A stretch of 64,000 nt of DNA from Streptomyces sp. NRRL B-24484 (GCF_000717715.1 NZ_JOAI01000001.1:62001-126000), one strand, 5' to 3'. Positions 6,517-14,320 are shown, counted from the stretch's first letter. Numbers and translations are program-made. The notes: generated by a model not told the origin, from the letters alone.

Positions 6517-8577
6517 TCAGGACGCCTTCTGGACCGTCCAGGTGTGGTAGCCGGAGCCGTTCGGGTCCTGGAGTTCCATCAGCCAGGCGCCGTAGTAGGG
6601 GCGGCCGGAGATGCCGAGGACGAGCGAGCTGTCCCGGGCGGTGACGGTGACGCCGCCGCCGGCGGTCGCGATCCGCCACTGCTGGGCGGCCGAGGAGCCG
6701 TTGCAGGGCTGCTGGTACACCCACTGGCCGGCGCCTGCGGCGCCGCCGAGCTGCAGGCACTTGCCGGAGACCGCGGAGCGGATCCGGGCGTAGCCGCTGC
6801 CGGCGTCGTCGAAGTACCAGCGCTGGCCGGTGTACCCGTTGGGCTGGGAGGCGACCAGCACGGTGCCGTCGGCCGACTTGCCGCCCCAGATCTCGGCGGC
6901 CAGCCCGCTGGCGCCGTTCACCAGGGTGTAGGCCGCGCTGGGCGTGGTGGTGCTGCCGGCCTTCGGGGTGTGGAAGGTGACGGTGCGGCCGGGCGCGGAG
7001 TCCTTGCCGGCGCTGTCACGGAAGGCCACCGCGACGCTGTAGTCGGTGTCGGGGCGCAGGTTGTAGATGCGCACCGAGTTCTGCTGGACCCAGGTGAGGA
7101 AGGCGCCGTTCAGCCGGACCTGGTACCAGTCGGCACCGTTGACGGCGGGCCAGTTGAGCACCGCGGAGTCGGAGGCGAGGCTGCCGACGGTCGGCACGGG
7201 GCCGGTGGTGCCGGTCGGCCCGGTCGGGCTCGGCTTGGGCGACGGGGTCGGCGAGGAGGTCGGCGACGGGCTCGGGTTCGGGTTGGGGTTGGTGCTGCCG
7301 CCGCCGGTCATCAGGAACTGGTTGTTCGCGATGTTCCAGTGGGTGGCGAGGTAACTACCGGCCTTGGGGCTGGTGTTGTAGTAGTCGTCGTGGTTGCAGT
7401 CGAGGCGCTCGTCGTGGCCGCGCTCGGGGCAGACCGTCCGCATCGTCGGGTAGTACGGCGAGTCGGAGTAGCACATGACGTCCCACTCGTCGGTGCAGTG
7501 CGCGCCGCGGCTGGTGTTGGGCGCGCTGTTGTTCACCGCGCCGAGGTTGTGGCCGAGTTCGTGCGCGGCGGTGGAGCCGCTCCAGCAGCCGGAGTCGGTG
7601 CGGCCGTACGAGGGGCCGAAGTTGGACAGGTTGTCCTGGCCGGGCCGCTCGTCGCCGTTGAAGGTGCCGATGCCGCAGTACACGTTGGCGTCCGCGAAGA
7701 CCATGTACTTGCGGTCCTTGCGGTTGAAGCCCTTCTGGGCGAGGGCGTTGTTCATCGCGCTGAACTCGGCGAGGGCCGAGTCGGGCAGCTCGACGTTGAG
7801 CACCGAGGGCGTGCAGTCCGCGGCGGTGACGTAGCGGATGTGCCGGACGCCGCCGGTCTCCTGGGCGCTCGCGTAGTAGATGGTGTCCGCGTCGGCGGCC
7901 CACTTGCGGAAGGACGCGGCGTACTGCGCGTAGCGGTCCTTGCCGGGGCCGTGGGCGTACACCACCTGGACGCGGTTGCCGGTGCTGCCGTCGCCGTCGC
8001 ACTGGACGGTCTGGTCGGCCGGGCCGGCGGCCGCGGTGCGGGCGGGCTTGGCGGTCGCGCTCGGCGCCGGGGCCGCGGCGGCGGTCCGGGCGGCCGTGGC
8101 GTCGACGGCCGCCTCCGTGCCGGCCGTCGGTGCCTGCGCGGCCTGGCCCGCGGGGGCGGTGCTGCCGGGTGCGGCGGCGGGCTCCTCGGTCTTCACCGCC
8201 GGCGGTGTGTCCTTCTTGACGTCCACGCCCTTGGGGGGCGTGTCCGGCCCGTGGGTGCAGTTGCCCTCGGCGGTCCGCAGGACGCCGACGCACTTGTCGC
8301 CCTTGGGTGCCGCTTTGAGGCCGGTGTACACCAGGCCGCGCGGCGGGTCGTTGCTCGGTATCGAGGCCACCGGGTCCGGGGCCTTGTCGTGCGCGGGTTC
8401 GGCGGCCGGCGCGGACCCGTCGGCGGAGACGCCGGCCGCAGCCGTCGTCCGCTCATCGGTGAAGACGCCGCCCATCGCGGCGCTGCCCACGAAGACCCCC
8501 GTTGCGGCCACCACGGCGGCGACCAGCATCACGCGGGTCCCCTTCCGCCGCCTGACCACTCTTCTACGACCGGACAA
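6517..8577 (-). CDS. Secreted zinc metalloprotease with FN3 and ricin B lectin domains
   Basis: 686 residues from a TTG start (GAGGT 7 nt upstream). Order: Arg-rich signal sequence (helix about 16-37), a long Ala/Pro-rich pro-region with one Cys pair, a peptidase domain (about 190-425), a Pro/Ser linker (428-460), fibronectin III (461-545) and a ricin-type trefoil lectin (about 550-686). The zinc motif is HELGHNLGAVNN (H339, E340, H343) with a Met-turn DVMCY at 366-370. The usual third ligand position of HExxHxxGxxH is Asn349, so the third ligand may be another residue. It probably degrades protein in carbohydrate-rich surroundings. Confidence 0.9.
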   Translation of the reverse strand: MSGRRRVVRRRKGTRVMLVAAVVAATGVFVGSAAMGGVFTDERTTAAAGVSADGSAPAAEPAHDKAPDPVASIPSNDPPRGLVYTGLKAAPKGDKCVGVLRTAEGNCTHGPDTPPKGVDVKKDTPPAVKTEEPAAAPGSTAPAGQAAQAPTAGTEAAVDATAARTAAAAPAPSATAKPARTAAAGPADQTVQCDGDGSTGNRVQVVYAHGPGKDRYAQYAASFRKWAADADTIYYASAQETGGVRHIRYVTAADCTPSVLNVELPDSALAEFSAMNNALAQKGFNRKDRKYMVFADANVYCGIGTFNGDERPGQDNLSNFGPSYGRTDSGCWSGSTAAHELGHNLGAVNNSAPNTSRGAHCTDEWDVMCYSDSPYYPTMRTVCPERGHDERLDCNHDDYYNTSPKAGSYLATHWNIANNQFLMTGGGSTNPNPNPSPSPTSSPTPSPKPSPTGPTGTTGPVPTVGSLASDSAVLNWPAVNGADWYQVRLNGAFLTWVQQNSVRIYNLRPDTDYSVAVAFRDSAGKDSAPGRTVTFHTPKAGSTTTPSAAYTLVNGASGLAAEIWGGKSADGTVLVASQPNGYTGQRWYFDDAGSGYARIRSAVSGKCLQLGGAAGAGQWVYQQPCNGSSAAQQWRIATAGGGVTVTARDSSLVLGISGRPYYGAWLMELQDPNGSGYHTWTVQKAS

Positions 8578-8606
8578 AACCAGACCTCATTCCTTGGAGG
8601 GGTTGA

Positions 8607-8816
8607 GTGCCGGGAATCCTGCCAGAACGTCCGATCGGCTTGGATACGCGTGTTCTACGCGCGAAGAAGTACGGGGTTCAACGACTCCACAATTCCTCCG
8701 GACGGTCGGTCAAGAATGCTGTGGAGAACTTGAGTTGGTCATCACGAGGAGGATTGGTCCAGACCGTTGAGCCATCCGATCCGTATGCGACGTTATTCAA
8801 ACGTTATGTTTCGTGA
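8607..8816 (+). CDS. Doubtful small ORF with TTA codon
   Basis: A 69-codon frame starting at GTG with GGAGGGG ideally spaced upstream, encoding a basic protein ending LFKRYVS with one TTA (Leu) codon, which in streptomycetes makes translation depend on bldA tRNA. Its third-position GC is only about 57%, against more than 90% in neighbouring genes, which argues that this is promoter DNA rather than a gene, or a recent import. No family recognised. Confidence 0.2.
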   Translation: MPGILPERPIGLDTRVLRAKKYGVQRLHNSSGRSVKNAVENLSWSSRGGLVQTVEPSDPYATLFKRYVS

Positions 8817-8847
8817 TCTACCGTTAGACGGCCCGTCAAATAGTGAA

Positions 8848-8868
8848 ATTGCACAGAGTAGGTGCAAT
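8848..8868. promoter_or_regulatory. Inverted repeat ATTGCAC-N7-GTGCAAT
   Basis: Perfect 7-bp arms. The half sites resemble the Nur box at 40.5 kb but the spacing (7 rather than 5 between hexamers) does not fit, so the binding protein is unknown. Could also be a weak hairpin. Confidence 0.4.
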
Positions 8869-8997
8869 ATCACTCAGCATCATGGCAAGAAGATTCCATT
8901 TGGAGATGTCCCAGCCGCGCTTATGGCGCCGAAGTGACGGTCCGTCATCACGTCGCCGCGGGGCGGACACAACGGGCACACCGGATAGCGTGGGCGG

Positions 8998-9831
8998 ATG
9001 CCGTTCACCCTGAGCCATCCCGCCGCCGTGCTGCCGCTGATCGTCCGCGGGCGGGGCCGCGGGCCGCTGGTCGCCGCCGCACTGGTCGCCGGGTCGACGG
9101 CGCCGGACGTGCCGTACTTCGCCGACTCGGTCGTGCCCGGGACGTTCGGGCTGGGGACGGTGACGCACGCCTGGTGGGGCGTGCCGACCGTGGACGTGCT
9201 GGTGGCCGCCGCACTGGTCGGGCTCTGGGAACTGCTGCTGCGCGAACCGCTGCCGGCCCTGCTGCCCGCCCGCTGGGCGGCACGGCTGCCGGCCGGCGCA
9301 CCCCGCCGGAGCGGCGGCGCGCTGCGCCGGACGTGGTGGTTCGCGGTGTCGGCGGCCCTCGGTGCGGCCACCCACGTCGGCTGGGACGGCTTCACCCACC
9401 CGGGCCGCTTCGGCGTCCGGCTGTTCCCGGTGCTGGACCGCCCCGTTCTCGCGGGCCGGCCGCTCCACGCCGTGCTGCAGTACGGAACGTCCGCCGTGGC
9501 GCTCGCCGTCCTCGCGTGGTGGCTGCTGCGCGGGTTCCGGCGCCGGGCCGGCCTCACCGCGGACGGTCCGCTCCCCCGGCCGGTGCCCGTCCTGGGCCGG
9601 CGGGCGCGGTGGGCGGTGTACGCGTGGATCGTGCTGGCCGCCGCCGTGGGCACCGCGCTGCGGATCGTGCAGTGGTCCGGCGGCCCGGGCGCGGAGCCCG
9701 GGTACGAGCTCGTCCCCACCGTCGCGTTCGGCTCGCTCGCGGGGGCCGGCCTGGCGCTGCTCTGCTACGGCGCCCTCCGGCGGCTGACGGCGGGAAAGGC
9801 ACTGGCGCGGCGCTTCGACCGGGCGGCATGA
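8998..9831 (+). CDS. DUF4184 family integral membrane protein
   Basis: 277 residues beginning with the family signature MPFTLSHPAAVLPL, followed by APDVPYF and THVGWDGFTHPGRFG, the His/Asp motifs that mark DUF4184 and resemble membrane metal-dependent hydrolases. At least five hydrophobic helices run through the chain (about 60-80, 113-130, 160-180, 205-222, 240-260). Function is not established. The DinB gene follows 7 bp later and is probably co-transcribed. A TGACGG-T-CCGTCA palindrome lies 50 bp upstream. Confidence 0.88.
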   Translation: MPFTLSHPAAVLPLIVRGRGRGPLVAAALVAGSTAPDVPYFADSVVPGTFGLGTVTHAWWGVPTVDVLVAAALVGLWELLLREPLPALLPARWAARLPAGAPRRSGGALRRTWWFAVSAALGAATHVGWDGFTHPGRFGVRLFPVLDRPVLAGRPLHAVLQYGTSAVALAVLAWWLLRGFRRRAGLTADGPLPRPVPVLGRRARWAVYAWIVLAAAVGTALRIVQWSGGPGAEPGYELVPTVAFGSLAGAGLALLCYGALRRLTAGKALARRFDRAA

Positions 9832-9838
9832 TCGCGCC

Positions 9839-10354
9839 ATGACCTGGACCGCACCCGACACCAAGCGCACCGGCGGCTCCCTCGTGGCCGGCGAGCGCGA
9901 GATGCTGACCGGCTACCTCGCCTGGCAGCGCGACACCTTCCTGTTCAAGTGCCGGGGCCTGACGGGCGAACAGCTCGCACTGCGCCCGCTGCCGGAGTCG
10001 AACCTCTCGCTGCTGGGCCTGATCCGGCACTTCGCGAAGGTCGAGCGGACGTGGTTCCGCGAGCGCTTCGCCGGCCTGCCGGTACCGCGGCTGTACTCCG
10101 AGAGCCCGAACAAGGACGCCGACTTCGACGAGCTCGACCCGGCACGGGCCGAGGAGGACTACGCCCGGCTGCTGGAGGAGCGCCGGCTCGCCGACGAGGT
10201 CCTGGCCGGCGCCTCGCTCGACGACACCTTCGTGCTGGACGGCGAGGAGTGCTCGCTGCGCCTGGTGCTGTTCCACCTGGTGTCGGAGTACGCCCGCCAC
10301 AACGGCCACGCCGACCTGCTGCGCGAGCACACCGACGGCGTCACCGGCGGCTGA
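9839..10354 (+). CDS. DinB-family (DUF664) protein
   Basis: 171 residues forming the DinB four-helix bundle. The family's metal-site histidines are visible: H54 region (SLLGLIRHFAKVERTWFRE) and HLVSEYARHNGHADLLRE near the C-terminus, which supply the three-His site. Members act as thiol-dependent transferases in mycothiol or bacillithiol organisms, and actinobacteria make mycothiol, but substrates of this DUF664 branch are unknown. Tightly linked to the DUF4184 gene and convergent with the RibD-like gene. Confidence 0.88.
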   Translation: MTWTAPDTKRTGGSLVAGEREMLTGYLAWQRDTFLFKCRGLTGEQLALRPLPESNLSLLGLIRHFAKVERTWFRERFAGLPVPRLYSESPNKDADFDELDPARAEEDYARLLEERRLADEVLAGASLDDTFVLDGEECSLRLVLFHLVSEYARHNGHADLLREHTDGVTGG

Positions 10355-10384
10355 CCGGGCCGGGGGCGGCCGGCGGCCGGCCGT

Positions 10385-10978
10385 TCAGTCGCGGCGGACC
10401 CGGAAGCGCAGGTGGCACACCCGGTCGCCCTGGACGATCTCCGGGTCGTCCAGCACCAGCGGTGAGCCGTGGTAACCGCCGAAGTAGTGCACGCCGGCGC
10501 CGAACACCACCGGGACGAGGTCGACCAGCACCTCGTCCACCAGGCCCGCCGCGAAGGCCTGGCCGCCGACGTCGCCCGGGGTGACGGCGACGTCCCCGTC
10601 CCCGGCGTGCTGCTTGGCGAGGGCGACCGCCTCGGCCGGGCCGCCGGTGACGAAGGTGAACGGTGCGTCGGGGAAGTCCCACTCGTCCGGCGGGCGGTGG
10701 GTGACCACGAAGACGGCCTCGCCGACCGGCGGCCTGCCGTCCCAGCCGTTGGTGATGTCGAACAGACGGCGGCCGATCACCGTGGCGCGGACGGTGGACC
10801 AGGCGGAGCGCAGGTACTCCGCGCTGGCGGCCGAGACCCGGAACACCCGGTCCGGATCGGCGCCGGTGACCTCCACGTCCCCGTTGGCGTACCAGTCGAA
10901 CAGGGCCCCGACCTGGTCGGAGTGGTCCGCGATGAATCCGTCCAGGGACATCGAGGCCTGTGTGATCACCCGTGCCAT
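10385..10978 (-). CDS. RibD C-terminal/dihydrofolate-reductase-like protein
   Basis: 197 residues with the RibD_C/DHFR-like fold: N-terminal MARVITQASMSLDGFIAD, GRRLFDITNGWDG, VVTHRPPDEW, and the nucleotide-binding GDVGGQAFAAGLVDEVLVDLVPVVFGAG. The ATG has GGAGG 6 nt upstream. Actinobacteria carry many such single-domain paralogues, presumed NADPH-dependent reductases of pterin- or riboflavin-like compounds; this one is not part of a riboflavin operon, so its substrate is open. Confidence 0.88.
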   Translation of the reverse strand: MARVITQASMSLDGFIADHSDQVGALFDWYANGDVEVTGADPDRVFRVSAASAEYLRSAWSTVRATVIGRRLFDITNGWDGRPPVGEAVFVVTHRPPDEWDFPDAPFTFVTGGPAEAVALAKQHAGDGDVAVTPGDVGGQAFAAGLVDEVLVDLVPVVFGAGVHYFGGYHGSPLVLDDPEIVQGDRVCHLRFRVRRD

Positions 10979-11081
10979 GTCCGCCTCCTGCCGCCCGCCG
11001 GCGGCCCGCCGCCGCCTGCCGCCCACCGTAGGGGCGGGCGGCCCGGGCGGGGCGCGGGACACACCGCGGCGGCCGGCACGC

Positions 11082-11348
11082 TCAGCCGGCCGGCGGGGCG
11101 GTGGACTCCCGGACCATCAGACGGGTGGCGAGCTCGACCCGAGGCAGGTCGACCTCCTCGCCGTCGACCAGCCGCAGCAGGGTGCGGGCGGCCATCGCCG
11201 CCATCTCCTGCAGCGGCTGGCGGACGGTGGTCAGGGTCGGGTTGCTCCACCGGGTGACCGGCACGTCGTCGAAGCCGACGGTGCTGAGGTCGTCCGGGAT
11301 CCGCAGGCCGCGCTCGCGCAGCGCCGTGCAGGCGCCGAAGGCCTGCAG
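11082..11348 (-). pseudogene. C-terminal remnant of a LacI-family repressor
   Basis: 88 codons of the effector-binding domain end: LQAFGACTALRERGLRIPDDLSTVGFDDVPVTRWSNPTLTTVRQPLQEMAAMAARTLLRLVDGE, a textbook LacI/GalR C-terminus. The DNA-binding domain and most of the sensor domain are missing. LacI-like sequence stops at the CTGCAG at 11343-11348; reading further upstream gives no repressor sequence. It abuts, head to head, a truncated glycosidase, so a deletion removed both 5' halves and the promoter region between them. Confidence 0.88.
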
Positions 11349-11945
11349 GTGACGGCCGGCAGCCCCAACCTGATCAGCCAGTACCGGGCCGAGGTCGACG
11401 AGATGGTCACCCGGCTCAAGGGCTACGACCGGCCGGTGCACCTGCGGATCGGCTACGAGTTCGACGGCCCGTGGAACTGCTGCGGCGCCGACTTCTACAA
11501 GCAGGCCTTCGCCTGCGTCAAGGGCCGGATCGACGCGCTCGGCGCGGCGAACGTCGCGACCGTCTGGCAGAGCGCCGCGTGGCCGCTGAACACCGACACC
11601 GACCACCCCGAGTGGAACCACGTCGTCACCGACCCGACCAACTCCCCCACGCCGGCGCCGACCCCGACGGGCAGCCAGGCGCCGTACACCCAGGGCGTGG
11701 CCGCCGGCTCCTCCCCGGTGGTGTGGTTCAGGCCGAACGGTTTCACCGCCTCCTTCGTCACCGTGCACCTCACGGTGAACGGCGGCGCGCAGGGCAACTA
11801 CTTCCTGAGCCGGAACGCCGCGCAGGGCCGCTGGGAGCAGCCGGTGTCGGTGCGCTCCGGCGACCGGGTGAGCCACTGGTTCGACTACCAGCCGACCACC
11901 CAGACCTACCAGGTCTCGACCCCGGTCTTCACGGCCACCGTCTGA
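11349..11945 (+). pseudogene. 3' remnant of a secreted glycosidase with CBM56-like module
   Basis: The frame opens inside a catalytic domain: SNLISQYR-like sequence, then LKGYDRPVHLRIGYEFDGPWN with the acid/base Glu of clan GH-A enzymes (GH26-like), then ATVWQSAAWP, a Pro/Thr linker (SPTPAPTPTGS) and a C-terminal module YTQGV...WFRPNGFTASFVTVHLTVNGGAQGNYFL resembling CBM56. Signal peptide and N-terminal half are gone, and the catalytic part runs quickly into the linker, so an internal loss is also possible. A GTG sits exactly at the junction but has no ribosome binding site. Confidence 0.85.
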
Positions 11946-12020
11946 TCCGGTGCGCCGACGGGCCCGGTGCGCCTCGCGCGTACCGGGCCCGTCCGCGTGC
12001 GCCGTGGGGCCCCGGGTCCG

Positions 12021-12389
12021 TCAGCCGACCGCGGTGTACCAGTGCTCGCGGACGGCGTCGGTCGGCCGGGGCTCGCCGAGGTCGGGGCCGCCCCAGACGG
12101 CGAGCGCCTCCAGGACGGGGCGCAGCTCCTGGCCCCGGGCGGTGAGTTCGTACACCGAGGCGTTGGCGGGGCGTTCCAGTCGGCGGCGTTCCACCAGTCC
12201 TTCGCCCTCCAGCTGCTTGAGCCGGGCGGCGAGGATGTCGGTGGAGACGCCGGGCAGGTCGGCGTGCAGGTCGGTGTAGCGGCGGGGCCCGCCGAGGAGT
12301 TCACGGACGATCAGGAGGCTCCAGCGCTCCCCCACCGCGTCCAGGGCGCGGGCGACGGCGCAGTACTGGTCGTAGCTTCGGCGTGGCAT
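12021..12389 (-). CDS. HxlR-family transcriptional regulator
   Basis: 122 residues, the winged-helix HxlR/DUF24 type: RRSYDQYCAVARALDAVGERWSLLIVRELLGGPRRYTDLHADLPGVSTDILAARLKQLEGEGLVERR. The Cys near the N-terminus (C10) matches the redox-sensing position of some family members. I start at the ATG at 12389: TATGCT lies 7 nt upstream and TTGGAA 16 nt before that, so the message is probably leaderless; ATG 12401 or TTG 12407 are alternatives. It is divergent from the aminotransferase gene over a perfect palindrome and probably controls it and itself. Confidence 0.88.
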   Translation of the reverse strand: MPRRSYDQYCAVARALDAVGERWSLLIVRELLGGPRRYTDLHADLPGVSTDILAARLKQLEGEGLVERRRLERPANASVYELTARGQELRPVLEALAVWGGPDLGEPRPTDAVREHWYTAVG

Positions 12390-12420
12390 GGGGATCAGCA
12401 TAGCCAAAAGGTTGGACTTT

Positions 12421-12436
12421 CCAAGTGGTTACTTGG
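12421..12436. promoter_or_regulatory. Operator CCAAGT-N4-ACTTGG between hxlR and aminotransferase genes
   Basis: CCAAGTGGTTACTTGG is a perfect inverted repeat with 6-bp arms; a partial third arm TTGGAC lies at 12412-12417. It overlaps the -35 region of the regulator and lies just after a TTGGAC that could serve as -35 for the aminotransferase (TAGAAC at 12437 as -10), a layout for repression in both directions. Confidence 0.75.
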
Positions 12437-12474
12437 TAGAACAAAGCAACCAGAGGTGAGGTCGGGAGGCCGCA

Positions 12475-13686
12475 GTGGAGTTTCGGCAGTCCAGCAAGCT
12501 CAAGGACGTGTGCTACGAGATCCGTGGCCCGGTGGTCGACCAGGCGAACGCCCTGGAGGAGGCCGGGCACAGCGTCCTGCGGCTGAACACCGGCAACCCC
12601 GCGCCGTTCGGCTTCGAGGCACCGCCGGAGATCCTCCAGGACATCATCCGCAACCTGCCGAACGCCCACGGCTACAGCGACTCGCGCGGCATCCTGCCGG
12701 CCCGCCGCGCGGTGGTGCAGTACTACCAGCAGCGCGGCGTCACCGGCATGACGGTCGACGACGTCTACCTCGGCAACGGCGCCTCCGAGCTGATCCAGAT
12801 GGCCGTGCAGGCGCTGGTGGACGACGGCGACGAGGTGCTCGTCCCGATGCCGGACTACCCGCTGTGGACGGCGGTGGTGCGGTTCGCCGGCGGCCGCGCG
12901 GTGCACTACCTCTGCGACGAGCAGGCCGACTGGTTCCCCGACCTCGACGACATCGCCTCGAAGATCACCGACCGCACCCGGGCGATCGTCGTCATCAACC
13001 CCAACAACCCGACCGGCGCCGTCTACTCGAAGGAGCTGCTGGCGGGCATCCTCGACCTCGCCCGCCGGCACGGCCTGATGGTGCTGGCCGACGAGATCTA
13101 CGACAAGATCCTCTACGACGGCACCGAGCACCACTGCCTGGCCGCGCTCGCCGACGACGTCCTCACCCTCACCTTCAACGGCCTGTCCAAGGCGTACCGG
13201 GTGGCCGGCTTCCGCAGCGGCTGGCTGGCCGTCTCCGGCCCCAAGCAGCAGGCCTCGGACTACCTGGAGGGCCTGACCATGCTGGCCGGCATGCGACTGT
13301 GCCCCAACGTGCCGGCGCAGTACGCCGTCCAGGCGGCGCTCGGCGGCCACCAGTCGATCAACGACCTCACCCTGCCGAACGGCCGGCTCACCGAGCAGCG
13401 CGACGTCGCCCACCGGGCACTGAACGAGATCCCGGGCGTCAGCTGCGTCAAGCCGAAGGGCGCGCTGTACGCCTTCGCCCGGCTGGACCCGGAGGTGCAC
13501 AAGATCGTCGACGACGAGCGGTTCGTGCTGGACCTGCTGCTCCGCGAGAAGATCCACGTCGTCCAGGGCACCGGCTTCAACTGGCCGCGCCCGGACCACT
13601 TCCGCTTCGTCACCCTGCCGCGCGCCGACGACCTGGAGACGGCGATCAGCCGGATCGGCCGCTTCCTGGCCACGTACAGGCAGTGA
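12475..13686 (+). CDS. AlaA-like PLP-dependent aminotransferase
   Basis: 403 residues, fold-type I class I/II aminotransferase: substrate/PLP motifs YSDSRGILPARRAV, NGASELIQMAV, PNNPTGAVYS, LADEIYDKILYDG, the PLP lysine K239 in NGLSKAYRVAGFRSGW, and the substrate-carboxylate Arg in FRFVTLP. N-terminal FRQSSKLKDVCYEIRGPVVDQA is diagnostic of the AlaA group (glutamate-pyruvate transaminase, alanine synthesis). The GTG has GGGAGG 5 nt upstream. Start lies 86 bp from the divergent HxlR gene, so it is probably the regulator's target, unusual for a housekeeping alanine enzyme. Confidence 0.92.
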   Translation: MEFRQSSKLKDVCYEIRGPVVDQANALEEAGHSVLRLNTGNPAPFGFEAPPEILQDIIRNLPNAHGYSDSRGILPARRAVVQYYQQRGVTGMTVDDVYLGNGASELIQMAVQALVDDGDEVLVPMPDYPLWTAVVRFAGGRAVHYLCDEQADWFPDLDDIASKITDRTRAIVVINPNNPTGAVYSKELLAGILDLARRHGLMVLADEIYDKILYDGTEHHCLAALADDVLTLTFNGLSKAYRVAGFRSGWLAVSGPKQQASDYLEGLTMLAGMRLCPNVPAQYAVQAALGGHQSINDLTLPNGRLTEQRDVAHRALNEIPGVSCVKPKGALYAFARLDPEVHKIVDDERFVLDLLLREKIHVVQGTGFNWPRPDHFRFVTLPRADDLETAISRIGRFLATYRQ

Positions 13687-13700
13687 GCGGCGGCCCGGCC

Positions 13701-13730
13701 GCCCGGCGGGGTGCATGACACCCGCCGGGC
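13701..13730 (+). terminator. Hairpin after the aminotransferase gene
   Basis: A perfect 10-bp stem (13701-13710 with 13721-13730) with a 10-nt loop, 14 nt after the stop. The loop contains ATGACA, the likely -35 of the next gene. Confidence 0.75.
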
Positions 13731-13771
13731 GGGGGGCTAGCATCGGGCTTCAAGAGACAGACAGGTCTGTC
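13715..13771 (+). promoter_or_regulatory. Promoter and palindromic operator of the bcp gene
   Basis: ATGACA (13715-13720), a 17-bp spacer and TAGCAT (13738-13743) make a plausible principal-sigma promoter. GACAGAC-AG-GTCTGTC (13756-13771), a perfect inverted repeat with 7-bp arms of the kind TetR-family repressors bind, follows at about +6 to +21. No regulator is adjacent. Confidence 0.65.
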
Positions 13772-13796
13772 CACCTGATGCCCGAAGGGGACCTCC

Positions 13797-14279
13797 ATGC
13801 CCAAGCCGCCCGAGGCCGGAACCCAGGCCCCCGACTTCGCCCTGCCCGGCCTGCTCCTCGACGGGGACACCGCGCAGCGCCAGGAGTACCGGCTCTCCGA
13901 CGCCAAGGGCGGCGGCCCGCTGGTGCTGGTCTTCTACCCCGGTGACGACACGCCCGTCTGCACCAGGCAACTCTGCGAGTACACCTCCGACCTGGAGCGC
14001 TTCACCGGCCTCGGCGCCACCGTCTGGGGCATCAGCCCGCAGGGCCTCGACAGCCACGAGCAGTTCGCCCGCCGACACCGGATCGCCTTCCCGCTGCTCG
14101 CCGACACCGAGCGGACGGTCGCGAAGGCGTACGGCATCGCGGTGCCCGGACTCGGCCTGCGCCGCTCGGTGTTCATCCTGGACGGCGGCCTCGCCGTCCG
14201 CTGGAAGCACGTCGCCCTGGCCGGCCTGACCTTCCGCCACAGCGACGAACTCGCCGCGGAGCTGGCGAAGTTGGGCTGA
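13797..14279 (+). CDS. bcp: Bcp/PrxQ-type peroxiredoxin
   Basis: 160 residues with the AhpC-TSA thioredoxin-like fold: GTQAPDFALPGL, VLVFYPGDDTPVCTRQLCEY with peroxidatic C55 and resolving C60 five residues later (the PrxQ/alpha2-helix type), GISPQGLDSHEQFA, and VPGLGLRRSVFILD. Catalyses thioredoxin- or mycoredoxin-dependent reduction of peroxides in the cytoplasm. An apparently dedicated promoter and operator suggest inducible expression. Convergent with the phosphatase gene across a strong terminator. Confidence 0.9.
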   Translation: MPKPPEAGTQAPDFALPGLLLDGDTAQRQEYRLSDAKGGGPLVLVFYPGDDTPVCTRQLCEYTSDLERFTGLGATVWGISPQGLDSHEQFARRHRIAFPLLADTERTVAKAYGIAVPGLGLRRSVFILDGGLAVRWKHVALAGLTFRHSDELAAELAKLG

Positions 14280-14290
14280 ACGACGACACC

Positions 14291-14320
14291 GGGCCCGCCT
14301 CCCCGACCGGAGGCGGGCCC
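14291..14320. terminator. Bidirectional terminator, bcp/phosphatase
   Basis: A perfect 12-bp stem (14291-14302 with 14309-14320) around a 6-nt loop between two convergent genes. Confidence 0.85.

Larger units (their letters stand above)
8578..8997. other. Divergent intergenic region of lower GC, with operator-like repeats
   Basis: 420 bp between the metalloprotease and DUF4184 genes, visibly AT-richer than its surroundings. It holds GATACGCG (8643-8650) and CTACGCGCGAAG (8655-8666), related to palindromes near 37.9 and 40.6 kb; an ACGTTAT direct repeat near 8789 and 8802; ATTGCAC-N7-GTGCAAT (8848-8868); and GACGG-N-CCGTC twice (8827-8837, 8936-8946). A possible 69-codon frame is listed separately. 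Confidence 0.7.

Noticed and set aside
8607..8816. 69-codon frame with ideal ribosome binding site and a TTA codon, considered as a bldA-dependent gene
   Set aside because: Third-position GC of about 57% is far below that of surrounding genes and the frame covers a regulatory region; kept only as a low-confidence feature.
8848..8868. A second Nur box
   Set aside because: Hexamers are TTGCAC and GTGCAA with seven bases between; the Nur consensus needs five, and neither neighbour is linked to nickel.
11349..11945. An intact small secreted carbohydrate-binding protein starting at the GTG at 11349
   Set aside because: No ribosome binding site or signal peptide, and the sequence starts in the middle of a glycosidase catalytic domain; a deletion remnant fits better.
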